DNA of 64,000 bases from Diplonema papillatum (GCA_030068145.1 JAPJBO010000187.1:62001-126000), one strand, 5' to 3'; positions 40,495-49,555 are shown, counted from the stretch's first letter. A program made the numbers and translations. The notes: a model not told the origin generated them from the sequence alone.

Positions 40495-42105
40495 ATGGCG
40501 GAACAAGCACACCTCCAGAAAGGAAAACAAAGAAGATGGCTGACTGGTACGCGTGGGGGTGACCGAAAACTGTTGTATTCAGGAGTGATTCGCTCAGCCC
40601 GGCTCGCAAAGCCTGAATTGGAGCTTCTGAAGGTGGCCTCAGAGGGAGCTGAAAGTGTAATAGAGACACTCATGGCATACCAAGTGCTTCCAATGTCAGT
40701 GAAGTGCACTGGTTGCAAGCGAAAGCTGACTAAGTGGAAGCTGTCAACAACAACAAGTTCAGCTGGTTGGCCAACATGGTCTTGCAGGTGTGGCAGCTGC
40801 GTTGGGGGCTGTTCTGTTCTTGGGGATGCCCTCGGAAAGGCGGTGAGCTTGTCGATCAAGGCAACATGTGCAAACAAGGAAGAGAGGAAGAAGGAGCTTG
40901 CAGACATCGTGAAGACCATTCTCATCTCACCCTTGCAATTCTTGGAAAAGATTTGTGGGTTTGCTCATGGCCTGTCTCACAGAGCACAAAATTCTTTCAT
41001 CCACATGTCCAAGGGAACGCATGCAAAGTACAACAAGATCCTGACTCACCTCACTCATAGTGGCCTCCGGCTGCTGGAAGCACAGAATCTGCCTCTTGGA
41101 GGCCCAGGCAAGTGCCTGGAGTTAGACGAATTCTCTGTGGGAACAGAGAAACGGAAGAACAGCAAGGGTGAGCGGGAGTACTCCTACTTGCGATTTCTTG
41201 GTATTGTGCAGAGAGGGGAGGGGTGCAAGATGGTGATCAGGCAGCTTCCACAGAAGTGGATGAGCCTAATCAAACCCCAATCAAAAGTGACTCTGCCATC
41301 CGGGCACGGTGAGTGGACAAACTCAACAGATGTGTCTGTAGTACCCCCACCGCCACCGATCTCTGCTGAAGAGCTTTCAGCTGTCCTTGACGAGGACATC
41401 ATTGAGTTGGGGACCGCTTCATCCCCTCTGTTTATCACATCCGACGGAGCAGCCACCTACCGCTCACTCCTCAACCCCATGTCTGACCAGTTCTTTTGGC
41501 GTGAAGAAAAAGAGTCAAGAGGAAAGGTGAAGTACGCATGGGTGAACCATGGGAAGGATGAGTTCACCAAGTTGGTGACTTCATGGGTGCAAAAATCCAC
41601 CAAGTTAGAAAAGAAGTTTGGTGTTGGTGCCACATTCGCCCAAGAAACAAGTGTCTTGGAAGCCATCAAAAAAGGAAACTTGCAGGGAGATGCAGGCTTG
41701 GAGCTGCACCACAAGTACAATCTGGTTAACATGCAGGGTCAGAACCTTGTGTCTTTTTGGAAATGGCCAAAATTTTATTTCCAGAAAAATAATGGGTTTT
41801 TTGAATTTTAAAATTTTGGAACAAACTCTGCGGTAATTTTTGCGGAAGTTGAGCAAAAAAAAAATTTGCCAAAATTTTTTTTTGGGGTCCATCGGCCCCG
41901 CGGGAGCGTTTTAAAAAGACACAAGGTTTTGACCCTGCATGTTAACTGGTTTGCAGGAACACAGCTTGCAGATGGAACATGGGCACGCCTCAAAGCTTCC
42001 ATCAAGACTGGAGGCTTCAACACCAGAGACAAGGTTGGTGGTGTGTTGGTCCAGGCATGGAGGCTTTCCATGGAGGAGATGGTGACCTTTTTCATTGCGC
42101 CATGA
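40495..42105 (+). pseudogene. Merlin/IS1595 (ISXO2-like) transposase, split by MITE insertion
   Basis: From ATG 40495 (MAEQAHLQKGKQRRW). An N-terminal zinc-ribbon-like pair (VKCTGCKRKL...WSCRCGSCVGG) and helical region are followed by the Merlin catalytic core: CLELDEFSV (first D), YSYLRFLGIVQRGEG, FITSDGAATYRSLL (second D), YAWVNHGKDEF. The coding stretch is cut at 41729 by a 212-bp MITE with TTAA duplication, then resumes in the same frame at 41942 with NWFAGTQLADGTWARLK, the usual HTQxxExxWxxLK region with D in the position normally E, and ends at 42105. The MITE introduces a stop at about 41811, so the present gene cannot make the whole protein. Without the insertion the ORF would be about 465 codons, longer than most Merlin transposases. 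Confidence 0.78.
41730..41941. mobile_element. CATG-MITE copy i, inside the Merlin transposase
   Basis: Full-length, GC core on the right, flanked by TTAA (41726-41729 and 41942-41945). Insertion plus duplication adds 216 bp, a multiple of three. Confidence 0.95.
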
Positions 42106-42815
42106 TGGCTGTTGGAGATGGGCTGCGTCCCTTCTACCGTTTCATGCCATCACCACTGCAGGTTCTAGAGTTTGATATTAAGCAAGAAGAAGATGAAGAA
42201 GAAGAAATCCCTCTTGCCCAACCATCTAAAAAAAGGAGTGCAAGGGCTGCAGCTGCCTGCATCAAGGCTGTTGCTGAAGCACAGGAAGCTGCAGATGCTG
42301 CTGGTGACACCCTTGTTGAAGCTGAGGCAGTTGTGAAACAAGAAGAAGTTGAAATTGAGCCCCTGTGGGAATACCAGCCTCTTCCTGAGGTTCCTGAGGT
42401 TGAGGAAGAAGCTTTTGAGGAAGTTGAAGAGAAGGAAGAAGTTGCTGCTGCCAAAGAAAAGGAAGCCCCACCTGTAGAACCCTGGAAGTCAGCTGTGACA
42501 GAGCTTTCTGACCACATGAAATTGTTGGAGAGCTTGATCCTCACAAGGCTTCCAGCACCAGCCTCAGCATCTCAGGCTGCTGAAAAGGTGGCTTGCCACA
42601 CCTTTGATGCAAAGAAGCCAGAGCTAGACCAGAAACTCAAGGCAAATGCCAAAGTGGACACCAAAGTTGTTGCCCCTGACTCACCAAAGTCTCCACTCAC
42701 CCTGACTTTTGGGAAGAGAGCTCGAGAAGAGACCCCAGAACTAACCCCCCCTGTGTTTGACCTAGAAGAGCAGGATACACCATCCAAAAGACGCAGGCTC
42801 AGACTACGAAACTAA
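42102..42815 (+). CDS. Second Merlin-element ORF, glutamate-rich, unknown
   Basis: Begins at an ATG that overlaps the stop of the transposase frame (ATGA at 42102-42105) and runs 237 codons: MMAVGDGLRPFYRFMPSPL, then a strongly acidic EEDEEEE and alanine-rich region, EKEEVAAAKEKEAPP, a short helical region (SDHMKLLESLILTRL) and a basic C-terminus SKRRRLRLR that could be a nuclear signal. It may be a separate accessory protein, or an extension of the transposase joined by frameshift or splicing. No known domain. Confidence 0.55.
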   Translation: MMAVGDGLRPFYRFMPSPLQVLEFDIKQEEDEEEEIPLAQPSKKRSARAAAACIKAVAEAQEAADAAGDTLVEAEAVVKQEEVEIEPLWEYQPLPEVPEVEEEAFEEVEEKEEVAAAKEKEAPPVEPWKSAVTELSDHMKLLESLILTRLPAPASASQAAEKVACHTFDAKKPELDQKLKANAKVDTKVVAPDSPKSPLTLTFGKRAREETPELTPPVFDLEEQDTPSKRRRLRLRN

Positions 42816-43165
42816 AACTCCTCTTTCATTGTTTCCTTCCCCCCTGTTAGGTGTCATTCTGAAGTCCAGAATGGGAGGTGTTGCTGAACACCAAGTTTCA
42901 AAGTATCATGCAGGGTCAAAACCTTGTGTCTTTTTGAAAATGGCAAAAAAAAAAAATCCAGAAAAAATTGGGTTTTTTGAATTTTAAAAGTTTGGAACAA
43001 ACTCTGCAGTAATTTTTGAGGAAGTTGAGCATTTTTTTTTTTTTCCAAAAAAAATTTTAGGGCTCCATCGGCCCCGCGGGAGCGTTTTAACATGCAGGGT
43101 CAAAACCTTGTGTCTTTTTGAAAACGGCAAAAAAAAAAAATTCCGGAAAAAAATTGGGTTTTTTG

Positions 43166-44954
43166 CCAGGCAGAGCGACTTCCTGCACCGGCCCTCGGGA
43201 GTCAGGGAGGGAAGTCCAGCGGTGCCCCCTAGGGGGGGCTCACCAGCGGCGGACGGACAGATGGCAGGGCCTGCAGCAGCGCCGGAGGAGCGCATTCTCT
43301 GTGTCCCTGGGGAGGGTGGCTCCCTCCTTGGGGGCACGGAGGGTGCGCTGGGGCGGATGCCCCCGGAGAAGCGAGTGGCCGTCCCGGAAGACGAGGAGAT
43401 TCCGGCTTCAGACGCGAGCCCGGGGGTTGACGCGCAGGTGGGCGCCGAGCGACCGAAGGCGACGCGACGGGAAGGCGGAGTCCCCCCCCCAACAGCAACA
43501 CCCCCAGTGCCGCCAGCACCCCCAAAAGAAACGGTGGCACCCCAGCCCCTCCAGCACGTCGCGGCCAAAACGGCAGAGGGAGCGCGGGTGGAAGGCACAG
43601 GGGCAACAGGGAGCGGGATCCGGAGCCCCCCAAAGCACCCCCCCACCCAACACGACACCCTCATGCAGGTCGAGGCAGAGGCGGCGAGGAAGGCCACCCT
43701 CAAGCCACTCGAAGCAGGCAGGGCGGGCACGGCATCATCGCGCGACGGCTGGCGATGCGCACCACCGAGGGCAGCCCCGTCCGAGCCGTACAGGCAGAGA
43801 CAGCAGTCGACGGGAACCAGGCGGGACCCGTTGGGGGTCGAGGATGGGCCATCCTCGTCGATCGTGCCGCCGCTGCCACCGGCCGGCCCAACCCCAAAGC
43901 CGCAGCTCCGCAAGGGGGAGACCGCCCCGGCCACTTCGAAGCCCCTAGATCCCCCCGGAAAAGGTCGACCCCCACCAAAAAAGCAAGGGCTACCAAAAGG
44001 CCCCAATCCACACACACAGGCGCTCAGGCTGCAGGCAGCCGCGAAAGCCCTCCAGCCCCCCGAAAATCGCCAACCACCCCCCCAAAGACGGGAGCTCCCC
44101 CCCCCGAAAAGCGCCTCTGTATCCGAAACAAACCCACAGGCACCCCCCCCAAAACGAGAGCTCCCCCCCCCGAAAACCCCGCAGGCACCCCCCCAAAGAC
44201 AAGAGCCACCCCCCCCGAAAAACGCACCTGCATCCAAAACAAACCCGCAGGCACTCAAGAGGAAAGACCCCCCGGTGGGACTGAGCAACCCACAACTCTT
44301 GAAAAAACCGCGCCCCCCGGGGGACGTCCAGCCACCACCGCCCCCCCCGAAAAAGGCACCAGCCCCCCCAGAAATAATAATAATCGCCGCCCATCAGCCA
44401 CCGCCCCGGTTGAAGCGAAAAGACCCCCCCCGCTCCACATTCCTGGGTGAAAAAGACCGCCCCAAAAAAGCCCGCCATCAGGACCCTAACCTGAACAAGA
44501 GCGCCCACAACACCCAGGAACACCAACCTTGCCCGGGGCCCACTCCAAGACTGCTCGCAGAACAGTCACTTCCGGAGTGTGTCGCCCCCTCGAGCAAGAT
44601 GAGCCCCGCAAACGGATTTCTGCCACAGTCTGCCAGGTTGCCCCGCCAGGCCCCCCAGACTGGTCCGTTACCATCCTCGTCTTTAGGGAGGATGAGCCGC
44701 GCGTTGCCGAAGTGCGTAGGGGAATCCAACTCGCCACTGGAACCCCTACGGGAGGGGGCGTCAGGACTGGCCAAGTCCCGCATGGAGGTTGGCCTCTCCA
44801 TGTGAGTCCACGGGTGATTCCCGCTCCTTAAACGACTAATCCTGAGTTAAGGTTTTTTAGTGGGTAAATCCCGCCAGAAAAAGCGGCAGTCCCACACTCG
44901 CAAGTTTGGTCCGGCTTGTGGTCAGTGCGTAAGGCATTTTTCCCCTCAGTTACC
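43166..44954 (+). mobile_element. Non-LTR-like retroposon with proline-rich ORF, 37-bp target duplication
   Basis: The inserted sequence is bounded by a perfect 37-bp direct repeat (43129-43165 and 44955-44991), a piece of the host MITE beginning with 12 A. It has no inverted ends. The 3' end CTCAGTTACC abuts the A run, as expected for target-primed reverse transcription. Other copies of the same 3' end occur at 56293-56810 and 36618-36760 (both minus). No reverse transcriptase is encoded in this 1.8-kb copy, so it is either 5'-truncated or non-autonomous. Confidence 0.72.
43261..44805 (+). CDS. Proline-rich retroposon ORF, unknown function
   Basis: From ATG 43261 (MAGPAAAPEERILCVPGE) the frame runs 514 codons. 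The frame is also open upstream into the MITE, so the true 5' end may be missing. Composition is extreme: repeated PPPKRELPPP and PPPKNAPASKTNPQA units (about 44080-44260), further PPP runs and many basic residues (LKRKDPP repeated), then a less biased C-terminus (ARHQDPNLNKSAHNTQEHQP, CVGESNSPLEPLREG). The C-terminal part has a clear homologue in the reversed copy at 56.3-56.8 kb (ARPQDPSLNKSAQNTQ), showing it is a conserved coding region of the family. A nucleic-acid-binding ORF1-like role would fit but is inference. Confidence 0.5.
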   Translation: MAGPAAAPEERILCVPGEGGSLLGGTEGALGRMPPEKRVAVPEDEEIPASDASPGVDAQVGAERPKATRREGGVPPPTATPPVPPAPPKETVAPQPLQHVAAKTAEGARVEGTGATGSGIRSPPKHPPTQHDTLMQVEAEAARKATLKPLEAGRAGTASSRDGWRCAPPRAAPSEPYRQRQQSTGTRRDPLGVEDGPSSSIVPPLPPAGPTPKPQLRKGETAPATSKPLDPPGKGRPPPKKQGLPKGPNPHTQALRLQAAAKALQPPENRQPPPQRRELPPPKSASVSETNPQAPPPKRELPPPKTPQAPPQRQEPPPPKNAPASKTNPQALKRKDPPVGLSNPQLLKKPRPPGDVQPPPPPPKKAPAPPEIIIIAAHQPPPRLKRKDPPRSTFLGEKDRPKKARHQDPNLNKSAHNTQEHQPCPGPTPRLLAEQSLPECVAPSSKMSPANGFLPQSARLPRQAPQTGPLPSSSLGRMSRALPKCVGESNSPLEPLREGASGLAKSRMEVGLSM

Positions 44955-45102
44955 AAAAAAAAAAAATTCCGGAAAAAAATTGGGTTTTTTGAATTTTAAA
45001 AGTTTGGAACAAACTCTGCAGTAATTTTTGAGGAAGTTGAGCAAAAATTTTTTTTTCCAAAAAAATTTTCAGGGCTCCATCGGCCCCGCGGGAGCGTTTT
45101 AA

Positions 45103-45313
45103 CATGCAGGGTCAAAACCTTGTGTCTTTTTGAAAATGGCAAAAAAAAAATTCCAGAAAAAAAATGGGTTTTTTGAATTTTAAAAGTTTGGAACAAACTC
45201 TGCAGTAATTTTTGAGGAAGTTGAGCAAAATTTTTTTTTTCCGAAAAATTTTTTAGGGCACCATCGGCCCCGCGGGAGCGTTTTGAAAAGACACAAGGTT
45301 TCGACCCTGCATG
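45103..45313. mobile_element. CATG-MITE copy l, innermost
   Basis: Full-length, GC core on the right, flanked by TTAA inside copy k. Youngest of the three nested copies. Confidence 0.93.
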
Positions 45314-45379
45314 TTAAAAAGACACAAGGGTTTGACCCTGCATGTTAAAAAGACACAAGGTTTTGACCCTGCATGGTAT

Positions 45380-45812
45380 CTCTCTCTCTCTCCCTCTCTT
45401 CCACTTCCTTTCACTACTTTCTCTGTCATTCTGAAGTCTCTAAGTTTGCTGTGGGGAATTCTGCCCCCGGATCCCTAACTCACCACGAGCCCAGGTTGGG
45501 TGGTGTTGGCGGTAGGGTTGGGCAACTTCTTTTTGCGTGCCCTTCCCCTGGTGAAGCTGCACAACATGCACCGCGTTAGTTTAGCTCCCACATTTCTTTG
45601 TTTCCTCTTGTGTTCCTGGCATCGGCTCCAGTTTATTCCTTGGTGTTCTCCACTCACGTTTTCTGTACAACAGCGAGATGAATTCCAGAAGGGAGGTGTT
45701 GCTGAAACTTGTTCAGCTGAACACCAACTTTGAAAAAAGGAGTCCTCCCCCCAACAGTAATGGGAGGGGTGGAGATTAGGGGGGCAGGCAATGCCACAAG
45801 TCCTCGACGAAT
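45380..45812. other. No gene; possible remote tail of the Merlin element
   Basis: A CT microsatellite (45379-45400), then sequence sharing AGAAGGGAGGTGTTGCTGAA and GAACACCAACTTTGA with 42868-42900, the region just left of the nested MITEs. No protein-like ORF. Confidence 0.4.
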
Positions 45813-45908
45813 GAAAAAGATTCTAGCCACAATAGCCACAATACTTTGTGGGTAAATGTTGTGGCTATTCTGCCCACATTGTGGGAAAGTTGTGGGTGCA
45901 CAGTGCTG
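45813..45908. mobile_element. Solo terminal inverted repeat of the 24.9-kb hAT family
   Basis: About 95 bp nearly identical to the right end of the hAT element at 24949-28305 (AAGATTCTAGCCACAATAGC to TGGGTGCACAGTGCTG). The outer terminus is at 45908 and the adjacent hAT ORF lies outside it, so this is a relic of a different hAT element and not the end of the one encoded at 45909. Confidence 0.85.
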
Positions 45909-48578
45909 TTGCTGGCTAAGGTGAAGGCCTACGATGCTGCTCAAAAGAAGATCGCCACCGAGAATGCTCTCACTGCTCGCACATCAGCCGAAGACCTGCC
46001 CGCTCAAGCAGAAGTTGCCATCCCAACACCACCTGCTGCAGTTGAACCCCCCGCATTTGAAGGCTACGAGGTTGTTGCCGAGTATGAGTCGGACCCAGAT
46101 GATGACAGTCTTGTCGGACTTTCCGTTCTTGCTTTAGTAGCTGTCGTGGTTGTGATCCTGTCCGGTTCAGCAGTGGCATTTGAGCCGATTGTTGTTGACG
46201 ACGAGCCCGCTCCTGAGTCGGAAGAAAACACGAAGTTTCGTACATTTGGCAGTGGCAAAATTCTGCGATCCACTGTTGACAGGTGGCTTGCCGAGTATCC
46301 ATGGCTCGATGTGTCAGATGCGGGGGCCCAGTGCAAGGTTTGCAGCCAAAAGTTTCCGCGTACAAGAGCAGTCCTCATCAACATGCCTTACGCCGACCAA
46401 ACGCACCTCCGAAACCGCATGAAGAAGCACGAAACGTCCGCCGAGCATGTTTCTGTCTCTGACATTATGACAAACCTTCGTTCAGGTGTCAGTAAGATGC
46501 GGGCTCAACTGCGCAAGATTGTCAAAACAATCTTTAAAATCGCACGCCTGGAAATCCCCCACACGGTGCACGTGCACGACTTGCTATCCTTCTTTTCTTG
46601 CTTGCACCAGGACCGCGATTTCTGTGCTTGGCTGAAGCAGGATGTGACGTATACATCGTCAACTGTGGTGAGAGAGCTTCTGGAGTTGATCGGCTTGGTA
46701 TTAGAGAAGCGGCTGTACACCGAGATTAGGGAGTCCCGGTTTTGGTCAGCCACAGCAGATGCAACAACCGACGTGACGGGAAAGCACCAACTTGTGGCCA
46801 CCGTTCGTTACATCAGGAGAAATGCTGTCCAAGAGCGCTTCATTGGCCTTGAAGTCCTGCACGATCAAACTGCAACCGGCTACGCAACGAAGATAAAGCA
46901 GATGCTGTGTTATCATGCAGGGTCAAAACCTTGTGTCTTTTTAAAACGCTCCCGCGGGGCCGATGGAGCCCAAAAAAAAATTTTGGAAAAAGAAAAATTT
47001 GCTCAACTTCCTCAAAAAATACTGCAGAGTTTGTTCCAAACTTTTAAAATTCAAAAAACCCATTCTTTTTCCGGAAATTTTTTTTTGGCCATTTCCAAAA
47101 AGACACAAGGTTTTGACCCTGCATGTTATCTCCCGAAGGGCTCGTTCGTATCCTGCTCGTTTGATGGGGCTTCGGCGATGTCTGGGAAGTTTCAGGGTGC
47201 CGAGAAGAAGGTTCGCGGTGGGATCAATGCTACTGCGCTCTTCATGTGGTGTTGTGCCCACGTCCTCAACCTCCTTGCCCAGGATGGCATAAAAGCAGTT
47301 GCGTTCATGGGAGACTTCTTCAGAACCGTCCGCGCCCTTTGGCTGATCTTCTCCGACTCCGACATCAACAAGCTACTTCTGAGCAGCGTATTCGCAGACC
47401 CGACATTTGCAGCGATGTGTGAGAAGGTGAATCGTGCCCTGGTGGAGCCGTCCGATACACGCTGGCTGGCCTACTGGAGAAGTGTCTCTGTCATCCGTAT
47501 GCAGTATTCTGCAATACGCGAAGCCCTTAGACGCATCTGGAACGAGCGGAACAGCACCCACGCAGAGCACCTGTACAAAGAGGTGAGTAAGCCGCAATTT
47601 TTTGCATGTCTTGCACTTGCGTGGAAAAGCTGCATGCAATCTCTCTTGTTTTCCAAGGAACCGCGACCACCATCTCGGATGTTTGCAGTGGACTCGCTCG
47701 AAGCAGAATTGAGGGCACTAAGCTCGGAAGAAAGGGCCAAAAAGATCACGAAATACTACACTTGCTGGCGCCGTTCGTTCTTCGAAGCGACCAACGTTGC
47801 CGTTACCCCTGCAGCGTTCAGCACATTCCATCAGACTATCGCCTCCCCATACATTGCTGCACTCCTCAAGTCCACAACGGTCCGGTTTGAATCCAAGGAA
47901 GTTCTTCGGCACTTCGTTGTCTTTGACCGCATTGCGTGGCCAGAGGGCGCGCACCTTACAAACTGGGGGGATGAACACATCCGGGAGCTCTACAGATACT
48001 ACAGCAAGCCCGGCCGGGTCACGTACCGACAATATGAAGTGGACGTGCCAGCAACAGACACGATGCCTCGACCCACATACAGCACCACTCGCTCGGAAAC
48101 GAAGACAGACCACGGCACTCCCCTTTTGCACGGAATGACCGAGGCAGACCTGGTGAGAGACTGGACCCTACTTAAGGAGGTTCTACGCGCCTCAAGATAC
48201 TCCAAAAATGCACACGCGGTGTATCAAGCCTTCGCCCCTGATGGCACTGCGAGTGCCCGCATGCAGCCATTGAGACAACTGGTCGAACTGGCACAGACCA
48301 TTGTCAGTTCCTCTGCAGAAAGTGAACGCCAGTTCAGTACCCTGGCCCGTGTAAAGACCCGACTGCGCAACCGCATGCTGAACACGACACTGCGCGCCCT
48401 CTTTTTCATCGAAGACACCGATGAGAAGGAGATGGACGACGCGACTGCGGAGGAGGTAATCGACCTTTTTACTTCTGGCTTCGCAGCCGAAGCCCTAAGG
48501 GCAGCATGGTTTGCTGGAGAGTCTGAGCCGGTGGAGAAGGTAGCGAAAAAGCGCAAAATTGACTTGACACTACCCTGA
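45909..48578 (+). CDS. hAT transposase (DUF4371 type) with an in-frame MITE
   Basis: The frame is open from 45846 to 48578, but its first 21 codons come from the solo hAT end, and no ATG occurs until about codon 178, so the native start is lost or in another exon. Features: an acidic N-terminus with an odd hydrophobic stretch (LSVLALVAVVVVILSGSAVAF); a TTF-type finger (CKVCSQKFPR...MKKHETSAEH); core motifs SATADATTDVTGKHQLVATV and SCSFDGASAMSGKFQGAEKK; CCAHVLNLLAQ; DTRWLAYWRSV; hATC SSAESERQFSTLARVKTRL. MITE copy m (46914-47125) sits between the two core motifs and is read straight through, adding 72 codons (HAGSKPCVFLKRSRG...). The transposase belongs to the same branch as 9815-13285. Confidence 0.82.
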   Translation: MLAKVKAYDAAQKKIATENALTARTSAEDLPAQAEVAIPTPPAAVEPPAFEGYEVVAEYESDPDDDSLVGLSVLALVAVVVVILSGSAVAFEPIVVDDEPAPESEENTKFRTFGSGKILRSTVDRWLAEYPWLDVSDAGAQCKVCSQKFPRTRAVLINMPYADQTHLRNRMKKHETSAEHVSVSDIMTNLRSGVSKMRAQLRKIVKTIFKIARLEIPHTVHVHDLLSFFSCLHQDRDFCAWLKQDVTYTSSTVVRELLELIGLVLEKRLYTEIRESRFWSATADATTDVTGKHQLVATVRYIRRNAVQERFIGLEVLHDQTATGYATKIKQMLCYHAGSKPCVFLKRSRGADGAQKKILEKEKFAQLPQKILQSLFQTFKIQKTHSFSGNFFLAISKKTQGFDPACYLPKGSFVSCSFDGASAMSGKFQGAEKKVRGGINATALFMWCCAHVLNLLAQDGIKAVAFMGDFFRTVRALWLIFSDSDINKLLLSSVFADPTFAAMCEKVNRALVEPSDTRWLAYWRSVSVIRMQYSAIREALRRIWNERNSTHAEHLYKEVSKPQFFACLALAWKSCMQSLLFSKEPRPPSRMFAVDSLEAELRALSSEERAKKITKYYTCWRRSFFEATNVAVTPAAFSTFHQTIASPYIAALLKSTTVRFESKEVLRHFVVFDRIAWPEGAHLTNWGDEHIRELYRYYSKPGRVTYRQYEVDVPATDTMPRPTYSTTRSETKTDHGTPLLHGMTEADLVRDWTLLKEVLRASRYSKNAHAVYQAFAPDGTASARMQPLRQLVELAQTIVSSSAESERQFSTLARVKTRLRNRMLNTTLRALFFIEDTDEKEMDDATAEEVIDLFTSGFAAEALRAAWFAGESEPVEKVAKKRKIDLTLP
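46914..47125. mobile_element. CATG-MITE copy m, inside the hAT ORF
   Basis: Full-length, GC core on the left, flanked by TTAT (46910-46913 and 47126-47129). It keeps the reading frame open. Confidence 0.95.
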
Positions 48579-48644
48579 AACCTTGCTGCACCTCCTTGTC
48601 CTGTCTTGACTTCTTCTTTTGTTAACTTGTACCCGTCCCTTCCA

Positions 48645-49343
48645 CCAGAGTCGCAAGCCATTTCCATTACGAAAAACTTCGGTTAGAGTCGCAAGCCATT
48701 TTCATTACAAAAAACTTTGGTTAGAGTTGCAAGCCATTTTCATTACAAAAAAACTTCGGTTAGAGTCGCAAGCCATTTTCATTACAAAAAACTTCGGTTA
48801 GAGTGGTTAGAGTTGCGTAGAGCATTTCCATTACCATGCAGGGTCAAAACCTTGTGTCTTTTTAAAACGCTCCCGCGGGGCCGATGGAGCCCTAAAAAAA
48901 TTTTGGAAAAAAAAAAATTTGCTCAACTTCCTCCAAAATTACTGCAGAGTTTGTTCCAAACTTTTAAAATTCAAAAAACCCATTTTTTTTCCAGAATTTT
49001 TTTTTTGGCCATTTCCAAAAAGACACAAGGTTTTGACCCTGCATGTTACAAAAAACTTCGGTTAGAGTCGCAAGCCATTTTCATTGAGAAAAACTTCGGT
49101 TAGAGTCGCGTAGAGCATTTCCATTACAAAAAACTTCGGTTAGAGTCGCAAGCCATTTTCATTGAGAAAAACTTCGGTTAGAGTCGCAAGCCATTTTCAT
49201 TACAAAAAACTTCGGTTAGAGTCGCAAGCCATTTTCATTGAGAAAAACTTCAGTTAGAGTCGCAAGCCATTTTCATTGAGAAAAACTTCGGTTAGAGTCG
49301 CAAGCCATTTTCATTGAGAAAAACTTCGGTTAGAGTCGCGTAG
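48645..49343. repeat. 38-bp tandem array broken by two MITEs
   Basis: Units of about 38 bp: AACTTCGGTTAGAGTCGCAA then GCCATTTTCATTACAAAA, with variants ending CATTGAGAA or GCGTAGAGCATTTCC. About 5 units precede MITE n (48835-49045) and about 8 follow it; MITE o (49344) interrupts the last. The uninterrupted units show the empty target site. Confidence 0.93.
48835..49045. mobile_element. CATG-MITE copy n
   Basis: Full-length, flanked by TTAC. The empty site CCATTACAAAAAAC is present in neighbouring repeat units, proving a 4-bp duplication. Confidence 0.96.
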
Positions 49344-49555
49344 CATGCAGGGTCAAAACCTTGTGTCTTTTTAAAACGCTCCCGCGGGGCCGATGGAGCC
49401 CTAAAAAAATTTCTGGGAAAAAAAAATTTTGCTCAACTTCCTCAAAAATTACTGCAGAGTTTGTTCCAAACTTTTAAAATTCAAAAAACCCAATTTTTTT
49501 CCGGAAATTTTTTTTTTGCCATTTCCAAAAAGACACAAGGTTTTGACCCTGCATG
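49344..49555. mobile_element. CATG-MITE copy o
   Basis: Full-length, GC core on the left, flanked by GTAG on both sides; the empty site (GCGTAGAGCATTT) occurs in the neighbouring array. Confidence 0.95.

Larger units (their letters stand above)
39952..42906 (+). mobile_element. Merlin-like DNA transposon, interrupted by a MITE
   Basis: The element begins with GGCGGGAGTCTAAAGTCC (shared with 38637) and holds a TCAAAATTTTTGGG repeat block (40020-40206), the transposase ORF (40495-42105, split by MITE copy i) and a second ORF (42102-42815). The right end is not clear: after 42815 the sequence runs into the nested MITE cluster, and no inverted copy of the left end was found. Confidence 0.65.
43091..45344. 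mobile_element. CATG-MITE copy k, within j, split by a retroposon
   Basis: The left part is 43091-43165; the body resumes at 44955-45102 and the right end is 45314-45344. Flanked by TTAA within copy j. Confidence 0.92.
42907..45375. mobile_element. Three-level nested CATG-MITE cluster, outer copy j
   Basis: Outer copy j starts at 42907 and ends at 45375, flanked by GTAT on both sides. Its own subterminal TTAA (in GCGTTTTAAAAAGACAC) received copy k at 43091. Copy k's matching TTAA received copy l at 45103. The three right ends are read in succession: 45313 (l), 45344 (k), 45375 (j), each separated by TTAA. A retroposon (43166-44954) is inserted in copy k. Confidence 0.93.

Noticed and set aside
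42984-44288. Long minus-strand glycine-rich frame opposite the proline-rich ORF
   Set aside because: A mirror of the proline-rich strand (CCC runs read as GGG). The plus-strand frame is supported by a conserved second copy, the minus frame is not.
48645-49343. Second CRISPR-like array of 38-bp units
   Set aside because: Units are head-to-tail with no unique spacers.
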